A DNA stretch of 9,848 bases. Source: Hyphomicrobiales bacterium (GTDB taxonomy: Bacteria > Pseudomonadota > Alphaproteobacteria > Rhizobiales > Beijerinckiaceae). Position numbers and translations under genes: made by a program. Where the stretch lies: the NCBI GenBank assembly GCA_015655535.1, contig JAATEW010000091.1:1-9848 (forward strand), written 5' to 3'. The stretch's first letter is position 1. Every line of letters begins with the position of its first letter. Under the pieces are notes generated by a model. It was not told where the DNA came from and did not search any database. It saw only the letters and a list, made by a program, of their open reading frames with translations. Shown in pieces: positions 4,283 through 9,848 of the stretch.

Positions 4283-6283
4283 ATGTTCAAGAAAATCCTC
4301 ATAGCCAATCGCGGCGAGATCGCCTGCCGGATCATCAAGACGGCGCGGCGCATGGGGATTGCCACGGTGGCGGTCTATTCCAATGCCGATCGGCGGGCTT
4401 TGCATGCGAGCCTCGCGGATGAGGCTTTGCCGATCGGTCCGGCGCCTGCCGCTGAGTCTTATTTGTCAATCGAAAACATCTTGGAGGCGTGCCGGAAGTC
4501 CGGCGCGGAAGCGGTGCATCCGGGTTATGGGTTCTTATCGGAGCGCGCCGACTTTTGCCGGGTGTTGGCGGCGGAAGGCATTGTCTTCATCGGACCGAAT
4601 GCCGATGCGATCGATGCCATGGGCGACAAGATCGCGGCGAAGATTCGCGCCCGAGCAGCAGGCGTTGCGACGGTGCCGGGCTCGGACGGCGCCATAGCAA
4701 ACGCGGCCGAGGCCGTGGAGATCGCGGAGGCCATAGGCTATCCGGTGATGATCAAAGCCTCCGCCGGTGGCGGCGGCAAGGGCTTGCGGATCGCACATTC
4801 GCGCGGCGAGGTGGAAGAAGGTTTTGCGCGCGCAGCTTCGGAAGCGAAGGCGGCCTTTGGCGATGACCGCGTCTTCATCGAAAAATTCATTGAAAGCCCG
4901 CGTCATATCGAGGTGCAGATCCTTGGCGACAAGCATGGCCACGTCATCCATCTCGGCGAGCGCGAATGTTCGATCCAACGGCGCCATCAGAAAGTGATCG
5001 AAGAGGCGCCGTCACCTTTCGTCGATGCGGCGATGCGCGAGGCCATGGGCGCGCAAGCGATCGCGCTCGCGTGGGCCGTAGGCTATGACTCGGCGGGCAC
5101 GGTGGAATTCATTGTCGGTGCCGATAAGCGCTTTTATTTTCTGGAGATGAACACAAGGCTGCAGGTCGAACATGCGGTCACTGAATGTGTGACCGGCATC
5201 GATCTCGTCGAGTGCATGATCCGCATCGCGGCTGGAGAGCCGCTGGCGATGAGCCAGCGCGATGTCGCGATCAAGGGCCATGCCGTCGAGAGCCGGATCT
5301 ATGCGGAAAATCCGCAGCGCGATTTTCTGCCCTCGACCGGACGGCTCACGCGATTTCAGCCGCCCACCGAAAAAGCCGATGAGACCGGCGCGTTGCGGCT
5401 CGACAGCGGTGTGGTCGAGGGGAGCGATGTCTCGGTCCATTACGATCCGATGCTCGCAAAGCTCATCACCCATGCGCCGGACCGTGCGGCTACGATTGCG
5501 ATGCAGGCCGAGGCGCTCGATCGCTTCGTGATCGATGGCGTCGCGCATAATCTGAGCTTCCTCGGCGCGGTGATGGATCATCCGCGCTGGCAGACAGGCG
5601 ATCTTTCTACGCATTTTATCGCGGAGGTCTTTCCGCATGGCTTCGCACCACGCTCGGCGGAAGGGAAAATGGCGCGCGCGCTTGCCTGTGTCGCGGCCTC
5701 GATCGATCATGTGAATGAAACCCGCGCGTGGACAATCTCAGGGCAGGTTAAGGCGCATGAGGTCAGTTCAAGGGCCTTAAGCGTTTTCCTCGGCGATCAA
5801 CGCTTCGATCTCACGCTGGAAAAAGCCGAGGACGATTTGATAGCGCAGCTTGAAGAGGATAATTGGTCTTGGCGCTGCCGGTCCGGCTGGGTTCCGGGCA
5901 AGGCTTTATGGGAAGGCACGATTGAAGGGCAGAGCCTTGTCGTGCAGGTTCGTGTGACAGTCGATGGTCTGAGGCTGTCTACGCGTGGCATCGAGGCGGA
6001 TGCGCGTGTCATGACGCGCCGCGTAGCGGAACTCTTCGCATGCTTGCCGCGCAAACGGGCAGAAGATAGTACGAAAATTCTGCTCTGCCTGATGCCGGGC
6101 CTGCTCAAACTCATTCATGTCGCGCCGGGCCAAAGCGTTGCCGCGGGCGAGGCGCTTTGCATGATCGAAGCGATGAAAATGGAGCATGTCCTGCGCGCTG
6201 AAGCAGATGGCATCGTGAAGGCAATCTTAGTGAACGCAGGCGATCTCGTCGGCGTCGACACGCCGATCCTGGAGTTCGAGTAA
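4283..6283 (+). CDS. pccA: Biotin-dependent acyl-CoA carboxylase alpha subunit, propionyl-CoA type
   Basis: The alpha subunit of a biotin-dependent carboxylase: it charges biotin with bicarbonate using ATP, and a separate beta subunit (not in this window) carboxylates the acyl-CoA. Domains: biotin carboxylase about 1-446, with ANRGEIACRI near the N-terminus, the ATP-grasp glycine loop KASAGGGGKG, ERECSIQRRHQK and EMNTRLQVEH; a middle linking domain about 450-590; and a C-terminal biotinyl domain with EAMKMEH, biotinylated lysine K632. The biotinyl domain LMPGLLK...GEALCMIEAMKMEH resembles propionyl-CoA rather than methylcrotonyl-CoA carboxylase, but substrate is not certain. The start at 4283 (MFKKILIANRGE) fits the family; a TAATG overlap at 4247 offers a start 12 codons earlier. 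Neither has a good Shine-Dalgarno. It lies between der and the cyclotransferase gene in one tight string. Confidence 0.88.
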   Translation: MFKKILIANRGEIACRIIKTARRMGIATVAVYSNADRRALHASLADEALPIGPAPAAESYLSIENILEACRKSGAEAVHPGYGFLSERADFCRVLAAEGIVFIGPNADAIDAMGDKIAAKIRARAAGVATVPGSDGAIANAAEAVEIAEAIGYPVMIKASAGGGGKGLRIAHSRGEVEEGFARAASEAKAAFGDDRVFIEKFIESPRHIEVQILGDKHGHVIHLGERECSIQRRHQKVIEEAPSPFVDAAMREAMGAQAIALAWAVGYDSAGTVEFIVGADKRFYFLEMNTRLQVEHAVTECVTGIDLVECMIRIAAGEPLAMSQRDVAIKGHAVESRIYAENPQRDFLPSTGRLTRFQPPTEKADETGALRLDSGVVEGSDVSVHYDPMLAKLITHAPDRAATIAMQAEALDRFVIDGVAHNLSFLGAVMDHPRWQTGDLSTHFIAEVFPHGFAPRSAEGKMARALACVAASIDHVNETRAWTISGQVKAHEVSSRALSVFLGDQRFDLTLEKAEDDLIAQLEEDNWSWRCRSGWVPGKALWEGTIEGQSLVVQVRVTVDGLRLSTRGIEADARVMTRRVAELFACLPRKRAEDSTKILLCLMPGLLKLIHVAPGQSVAAGEALCMIEAMKMEHVLRAEADGIVKAILVNAGDLVGVDTPILEFE

Positions 6284-6288
6284 GGCTC

Positions 6289-6765
6289 ATGCTTTATTTC
6301 GCCTATGGCTCGAACATGGACACAAAGGCGATGCAGGCGCTCTGCCCGAAGTCGCGCGCACTCGGCCTCGCGCGACTGGCGAAGCACCAGATCTTTGTCA
6401 TGGAGGAGGGCTATGCGTCGGTACGCGTGGAGGCGAGTGCGATCGTGCATGGCGTGCTTTACGATCTGGCGCTCAGCGATGTGCCGGCGCTCGATCGCTA
6501 TGAAGAGGTCTCGCGCGGGCTTTATCGAAAAGTCATGCAGCCGGTGTTACGAACGGGTGCCGCGCCGGTCCGGGCTCTGATCTATGTCGGGCGAAGCCGG
6601 GTCGAAGCGAGCCCAAAGGCCGATTATTGGCGGGCCATTCTCGCTGTCGCAAGGGATTGGGCCTTGCCGCAAACCTATACGTCTCAGCTTGAGGCGTTGG
6701 GCGGCATATCAAGTGTCGAGGCGGTGCCAGGCGCGCGGCGCGCAATTAAATTGAAAGGCATTTGA
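6289..6765 (+). CDS. Gamma-glutamylcyclotransferase-like (AIG2/GGCT fold) protein
   Basis: A 158-residue protein of the GGCT/AIG2 fold. Such enzymes release 5-oxoproline from gamma-glutamyl compounds; the actual substrate here is unknown. The substrate-loop motif YGSNM is at 6-10 and the probable catalytic glutamate is E72 in LDRYEEVSRGLYRK (68-81), where the family usually has an E-G pair. There is no signal peptide, so it should act in the cytosol. The start lies 5 bases after the carboxylase stop, with AAGG overlapping that stop, and panC begins 3 bases after its own stop, so the three genes are probably on one transcript. Length and motifs match bacterial single-domain members. The gene could equally be called an AIG2-like protein; no glutathione gene is nearby to support a specific role. 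Confidence 0.85.
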   Translation: MLYFAYGSNMDTKAMQALCPKSRALGLARLAKHQIFVMEEGYASVRVEASAIVHGVLYDLALSDVPALDRYEEVSRGLYRKVMQPVLRTGAAPVRALIYVGRSRVEASPKADYWRAILAVARDWALPQTYTSQLEALGGISSVEAVPGARRAIKLKGI

Positions 6766-6768
6766 CAC

Positions 6769-7620
6769 ATGGCAGCTCCGGTTCCGATCGCGCATGATGT
6801 CTCAAACCTGCGGGCCCACCTCACAAGCTGGCGCCGCGCGGGCGAAATCATCGTGCTCGTGCCGACCATGGGCGCTCTGCACGCGGGACATATGTCTCTT
6901 GTGCAGGCCGGCAAAAGCCATGGCACGAAAATCGTAATGTCGATCTTCGTCAACCCGACGCAATTCGCGCCGACCGAGGATCTTTCCACCTATCCGCGCA
7001 GCCTTGAAGCGGATGTCGCAAAATTCGCGGAAGCCGGCGGCGATCTCGTCTTCGCGCCATCCGTGGAAGCCATGTATCCGCAAGGCTTCGCGACGACGAT
7101 CTCGCTCGCAGGGCCCGCGACCGCCGGTCTTGAAGACAAGGTCCGTCCGGAGCATTTCGCCGGCGTCGCGACGGTCGTGGCCAAGCTCTTCAATCAATGC
7201 CGCCCGGATGCGGCGGTTTTCGGCGAGAAGGATTATCAGCAGCTCAAAGTCTTGACGACGCTCGCCCGGGATCTCGATTTCGAGACGCAGGTCATCGCCG
7301 CGCCGATTGCGCGTGATCACGACGGCTTGGCCCTCTCGTCGCGCAATGTCTATCTCTCGGCCGAGGAGCGCCTGCACGCGCCGGCCTTGTATCGGGCGCT
7401 CATAAAATGTGCCGAGGCGATCAAAACGGGGCAACCGGTCGAGGCGGCGCTTGAAGAGGCCCGGATCGCCATTGCCGCCGCCGGATTTGCCATCGATTAC
7501 GTCGAGGCGCGGCATGCCGAAACCCTGGCGCCGCTTGATCAAGTGTCAGGTGAGCCGGTGCGGCTACTCGCCGCCGCGCGGATCGGCAAAACCCGCCTGA
7601 TCGACAATCTGGCGCTATAG
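6769..7620 (+). CDS. panC: Pantothenate synthetase (pantoate-beta-alanine ligase)
   Basis: Pantothenate synthetase joins pantoate and beta-alanine with ATP, through a pantoyl-adenylate, in the last step of vitamin B5 synthesis leading to CoA. At 283 residues it has the normal length. Visible motifs: PTMGALHAGHMSLV (32-45, HIGH-type nucleotide binding), FVNPTQF (60-66), FGEKDYQQ (151-158), and RDHDGLALSSRN with S190-N193 (the KMSKS-like loop). The C-terminal part (about 195-283) is the usual helical lid domain. A GAAAGG precedes the ATG by about 10 bases. It is the last gene of the der string; panB is not adjacent. Link to its neighbours: it supplies the CoA precursor, and the carboxylase upstream uses acyl-CoA. 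Confidence 0.97.
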   Translation: MAAPVPIAHDVSNLRAHLTSWRRAGEIIVLVPTMGALHAGHMSLVQAGKSHGTKIVMSIFVNPTQFAPTEDLSTYPRSLEADVAKFAEAGGDLVFAPSVEAMYPQGFATTISLAGPATAGLEDKVRPEHFAGVATVVAKLFNQCRPDAAVFGEKDYQQLKVLTTLARDLDFETQVIAAPIARDHDGLALSSRNVYLSAEERLHAPALYRALIKCAEAIKTGQPVEAALEEARIAIAAAGFAIDYVEARHAETLAPLDQVSGEPVRLLAAARIGKTRLIDNLAL

Positions 7621-7734
7621 ACCGCTTCCAGCCGTCCCGGCTTCCCCTGCCAAATCAAGCGACTTACCGCTGTGACTTGCCGCCTCCGCCGCCGCCCTTT
7701 AAAGGAGGCACCTTATTTGCTGGGGCGGGGTGAG

Positions 7735-7785
7735 CCAGGTGGGTTTTCCTCAACCGGACCAGTCCGGCTGAGGAAAACCGCTTGG
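7735..7785. repeat. Long near-perfect palindrome downstream of panC
   Basis: GGTTTTCCTCA (7742-7752) pairs with TGAGGAAAACC (7769-7779), 11 bp. After one A/C mismatch, CCGGAC (7754-7759) pairs with GTCCGG (7762-7767) around just CA. CCAGG (7735-7739) and CTTGG (7781-7785) can extend the base beyond a small internal loop. In all about 22 pairs in 51 bases. No T-run follows, so it is not a typical terminator; a REP-type or miniature mobile element or a protein site is possible. The rest of the 245-base spacer 7621-7865 shows only a G/C-rich GCC repeat (about 7680-7697), a CCTTTAAAGG palindrome (7697-7706), and a small CGGCA/TGCCG hairpin (7823-7838). Confidence 0.6.
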
Positions 7786-7865
7786 ATTTCAACTTTCCGG
7801 CCCCGATCAGGGCTCTGGGTTTCGGCACGGCATTGCCGGCTGCGTGCATATGAAGGATCACTTGG

Positions 7866-8528
7866 ATGTCTACGGGTTACGACCTCAAATTCGCCAAAGC
7901 CTTTTTCGACCTGCCAATCGAAGGGCGGCTGAACAAGATCATCGACAATTCCTTCCCGTCCTGGGTCGAGAACTGCAACACCGGCGTCAGCCTGATCTAC
8001 GCCAATGCCTGTAAAATGATGGAAGGCGTTACCGAAAAGGTGCTGGAGACGGACGAGGACCATCTCGGACCCTTCGAGGTTTTCGCCTCGAGCACGGCCT
8101 ATGAGGTCGAGACCGGGTACGACCTCTATAATCCGGATACAGGCGCGATCGTCCCGCTCAACGAGAAGGGTGAGGACGGCTATTTCTACATGCTTGAAAC
8201 CGGCATCCGCTCCATGAGCTGCGACGACGGCGTTTTCGATCCGCGTTGGCTGATCCCGGAAAATCCGGAAACGCGTCCCTACCTCGTCAAGAAATATGGG
8301 AAAGTCTTTTCGGCGCAATTGCGCTTCTGGTCCCATGATTCCGAGACCTACAAGGCGCGCTACGACGAATATAAAGCGATGATGGCGAAATTCCCCGACG
8401 TCAAAGTCGTCGAGAAGGAGCTCTCCGCCAGCCTGCGCAGCAAGTTCCGCTTCCGCCCGAAGCGAAAGGAAAAGATCGATCTCGTCGATACCAAAGTCAC
8501 CGCCATCGCCGTCGGTATCGATTTCTGA
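7866..8528 (+). CDS. Unrecognised 220-aa soluble protein
   Basis: I do not recognise the family. The frame is clearly coding: third positions are strongly C/G, and AAGGA lies about 8 bases before the ATG. The 220-residue product has no signal peptide and no membrane segment and should be cytosolic. It is rich in Tyr, Phe and Asp/Glu in the first 165 residues and turns basic at 189-203 (RSKFRFRPKRKEK), ending in a hydrophobic strand-like VTAIAVGIDF. The pentapeptide TGYDL occurs twice (3-7 and 83-87), hinting at a repeated structural unit. Three cysteines (C37, C49, C119) do not form a known metal motif. It stands alone between the panC palindrome and acylphosphatase, 43 bases from the latter, so it could share a transcript with it. 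Function cannot be inferred. Confidence 0.8.
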   Translation: MSTGYDLKFAKAFFDLPIEGRLNKIIDNSFPSWVENCNTGVSLIYANACKMMEGVTEKVLETDEDHLGPFEVFASSTAYEVETGYDLYNPDTGAIVPLNEKGEDGYFYMLETGIRSMSCDDGVFDPRWLIPENPETRPYLVKKYGKVFSAQLRFWSHDSETYKARYDEYKAMMAKFPDVKVVEKELSASLRSKFRFRPKRKEKIDLVDTKVTAIAVGIDF

Positions 8529-8571
8529 TCGAAGACGAACGCGGTCATGTGCGTCGCCAAGGCCGTCCATC

Positions 8572-8889
8572 ATGGCCGATGATCTTCTCGAACAACCGCT
8601 GGTCGTCCATTTGACGATCAGCGGCCGTGTGCAGGGCGTAAGCTATCGCGTCTGGCTGAAGGCTGAAGCGGACGCGCGCGGCATTTCCGGCTGGACCCGC
8701 AACCGCGGCAATGGCGATGTGGAGGCGGTTCTGGCTGGGTCGCCAGATGCGGTGCGGACATTATGCGAGCTCTGTCGCTCGGGACCGCCCATGGCGCGCG
8801 TCGATCAAATTCTGATCGACGAGGCGGAGGCCTCGGTTTTGGAGCCGGGCGGACCGGGCAATTCCTTCACCATTCTGCCAAGCGTTTGA
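8572..8889 (+). CDS. acyP: Acylphosphatase
   Basis: Acylphosphatase hydrolyses carboxyl-phosphate bonds such as acetyl- or carbamoyl-phosphate in the cytosol. The 105-residue product is slightly longer than the typical 90-100, with a short N-terminal extension (MADDLLEQPL). The signature GRVQGVSYR (18-26) holds the catalytic Arg (R26) and phosphate loop, and GWTRNRGNGDVEAV (40-53) holds the catalytic Asn (N44). The tail GPGNSFTILPS matches the usual end of the fold, where a GxxxxFxI pattern closes the sheet. The start at 8572 has only a weak purine stretch upstream. Downstream lies plsY, which uses acyl-phosphate as donor, so a link through acyl-phosphate turnover is thinkable but unproven. 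Confidence 0.94.
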   Translation: MADDLLEQPLVVHLTISGRVQGVSYRVWLKAEADARGISGWTRNRGNGDVEAVLAGSPDAVRTLCELCRSGPPMARVDQILIDEAEASVLEPGGPGNSFTILPSV

Positions 8890-8919
8890 GATCGGCTCGA
8901 AACTGCTATAGGCTTTAGA

Positions 8920-9000
8920 TCATCAAAGCATAAACGGGTGGGTGAAACCCTCGCCCTCTGGGAGAAGGAACGCGCTTAACCCGCGTTTATGAGTTGATGA
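8920..9000. repeat. Intergenic inverted-repeat element between acyP and plsY
   Basis: The outer arms TCATCAA (8920-8926)/TTGATGA (8994-9000) and CATAAACG (8929-8936)/CGTTTATG (8984-8991) are separated by a 2x2 AG/AG internal loop, giving a 15-bp stem. The inside carries two mini-hairpins, GGGT-GAA-ACCC (8940-8950) and CCC-TCT-GGG (8954-8962), in a stretch that resembles the common GAAACCCTC...GGGAGAAGG type of proteobacterial intergenic repeat. It looks like a compact repeat element inserted between genes; it could also terminate acyP transcripts, though it lacks a T-run. Confidence 0.55.
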
Positions 9001-9021
9001 CCTGGGCTAGTCTCGTCCGCC

Positions 9022-9642
9022 ATGGGTTGGGTCGCTTACGTGTTCGCCTCTTTTTCAGCTTTCGTCTTCGGCTATCTCTGCGGCTCCATTCCTTTCGGCA
9101 TTATTTTGACGCGGCTTGCCGGCACGAAGGATCTGCGGGCGATCGGCTCCGGCAATATCGGCGCGACCAATGTCTTGCGCACCGGCCGCAAGGATCTGGC
9201 GGCGCTCACCCTCCTGCTCGACGCCCTGAAAGGGACGTTCGCTGTTCTGATCGCGGCCGATCTCTGGCCGCTGAGCCAGACGGAAATTCCAGCGGGCCTT
9301 TGCGCCGCTGCCGGCGCCTTTCTCGGGCATTTGTTTCCGGCCTGGCTGCGCTTCAAGGGCGGCAAGGGCGTGGCGACGTTTCTCGGCTGTCTCCTCGGAC
9401 TGCAATGGCAGGCAGGGCTCGCCTTCGCCGTGATCTGGCTCGGCGTAGCAGCGCTCACGCGCTATTCCTCGGCGGCGGCGTTAAGCGCCAGCGCCTTGAC
9501 GCCCGTAGTCCTTTTGGGCCTGGGCCAAGGCCAAAAGGCGCTTCTCTTTTTCGCGCTCGCCCTGCTGCTGTGGTTCATGCACCGCGCCAATATCATGCGG
9601 CTTTTGGGCGGCACCGAACATAAGATCGGGCGCGCGGCATGA
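9022..9642 (+). CDS. plsY: Glycerol-3-phosphate acyltransferase PlsY
   Basis: PlsY transfers an acyl group from acyl-phosphate to glycerol-3-phosphate, the first step of phospholipid synthesis, in the inner membrane. The 206-residue, strongly hydrophobic product has about five membrane segments (near 4-24, 60-80, 90-108, 115-150 and 160-188). The three conserved loops are present: GSIPFG (21-26) with GSGNIGATN (42-50); DALKG (67-71) with GHLFPAWLRFKGGKGVAT (102-119); and the C-terminal HRANIMRLLGGTEHKIG with the essential Asn and Glu. Length is normal. The start at 9022 has no strong Shine-Dalgarno. The stop overlaps the dprA start by 4 bases (ATGA), the usual arrangement in alphaproteobacteria, where these genes are often found in the pyrC-plsY-dprA-topA order. 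Confidence 0.96.
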   Translation: MGWVAYVFASFSAFVFGYLCGSIPFGIILTRLAGTKDLRAIGSGNIGATNVLRTGRKDLAALTLLLDALKGTFAVLIAADLWPLSQTEIPAGLCAAAGAFLGHLFPAWLRFKGGKGVATFLGCLLGLQWQAGLAFAVIWLGVAALTRYSSAAALSASALTPVVLLGLGQGQKALLFFALALLLWFMHRANIMRLLGGTEHKIGRAA

Positions 9643-9848
9643 GTGCCACGCAGCTCTCCGATCGCGAGCGCTTCGATTGGCTGCGGCTTTCGCGCTCCGA
9701 GAACGTCGGGCCGCGCACCTTTGCCATGCTGCTGAAACGCTATGGCAATGCGGCGGCCGCGCTCAAAGCGCTTCCTGGCCTCGCGGCGAAAAACACCAAT
9801 GGCCGCGTGCTGCGGCTTGCCAATGTCGAAGACATCGAAGCCGAGTTC
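9639..9848 (+). CDS. dprA: DNA processing protein DprA, 3'-truncated by the window edge
   Basis: Only the first 70 residues are in the window and no stop is reached. DprA (Smf) binds incoming single-stranded DNA during transformation and loads RecA. The visible part is the N-terminal helical (SAM/HhH-like) domain: LSDRERFDWLRLSRSENVGP followed by RTFAMLLKRYGNAAAALKALP and VEDIEAEF, which matches the alphaproteobacterial DprA start as I know it. The Rossmann-like core with the conserved GSR motif lies beyond the edge. The ATG at 9639 overlaps the plsY stop (ATGA), implying translational coupling. The identification rests on the N-terminal pattern and on position after plsY. Confidence 0.88.
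   Translation, partial: MSATQLSDRERFDWLRLSRSENVGPRTFAMLLKRYGNAAAALKALPGLAAKNTNGRVLRLANVEDIEAEF

Noticed and set aside
5012..5710. Minus-strand open frame of 232 codons across the carboxylase gene
   Set aside because: Antisense shadow in a strongly biased gene; the His/Arg-rich translation has no domain signature.
6802..7542. Minus-strand open frame of 246 codons across panC
   Set aside because: Antisense to a gene with all expected PanC motifs; no motif of its own.
7823..7837. Sigma-54-like GGCAC...TTGC box upstream of the unrecognised protein
   Set aside because: The GG and GC elements are one base too close together for a -24/-12 promoter; the stretch is better read as a small CGGCA/TGCCG hairpin.
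7713..8573. Minus-strand open frame of 286 codons opposite the unrecognised protein
   Set aside because: Third-position G/C bias and the ribosome-binding site support the plus-strand gene; the antisense frame also runs through the palindrome.

Overview
This window looks like ordinary chromosomal DNA from an alphaproteobacterium of the Hyphomicrobiales (Rhizobiales). The family is uncertain; a Beijerinckiaceae or Bradyrhizobium-like relative would fit. The clues are a strong G/C bias at third codon positions, a plsY-dprA pair with an ATGA overlap, a YfgM-like TPR protein next to der with an NKAE motif in the first GTPase domain, a Lys-rich 43-residue protein starting MAKGQ, and an intergenic palindrome beginning GCATGATCCCGAAAAGT that I associate with this order. 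No transposase, integrase, phage gene, CRISPR array, rRNA or tRNA was seen.

Layout. 3-653 (+) is the 3' part of a short-chain dehydrogenase. It converges on two small minus-strand genes: a basic 43-residue protein (1002-1133) and a 113-residue hypothetical protein (660-1001), joined stop-to-start as TAA-ATG. Upstream of them, at about 1134-1296, lies a structured leader with a candidate promoter, a dyad, a hairpin that can pair with the terminator arm, a terminator-like hairpin, and a stem covering the Shine-Dalgarno sequence. Next come a Tat-exported TlpA-like thioredoxin (1324-1953, -) and, divergently, a membrane-anchored TPR protein of the YfgM type (2100-2756, +), then a REP-like palindrome.

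From 2850 to 7620 (+) there is a compact gene string: der (ribosome assembly GTPase), a propionyl-CoA carboxylase-type alpha subunit, a gamma-glutamylcyclotransferase-like protein and panC (pantothenate synthetase). Spacings are a 1-base overlap, 5 bases (to the annotated starts) and 3 bases, so they are probably co-transcribed. PanC feeds CoA synthesis and the carboxylase uses acyl-CoA, but the link to der looks organisational rather than functional.

After a spacer with a long near-perfect palindrome come an unrecognised 220-residue protein (7866-8528), acylphosphatase (8572-8889), a second repeat-like hairpin element, plsY (phosphatidate synthesis) and the 5' end of dprA. Acylphosphatase and PlsY both act on acyl-phosphates, though the pairing may be coincidental.

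There is no obvious novel multi-gene system. The points most worth checking are the leader at 1134-1296, a Gly-to-Ser change in the second P-loop of Der, and the unrecognised protein at 7866-8528.
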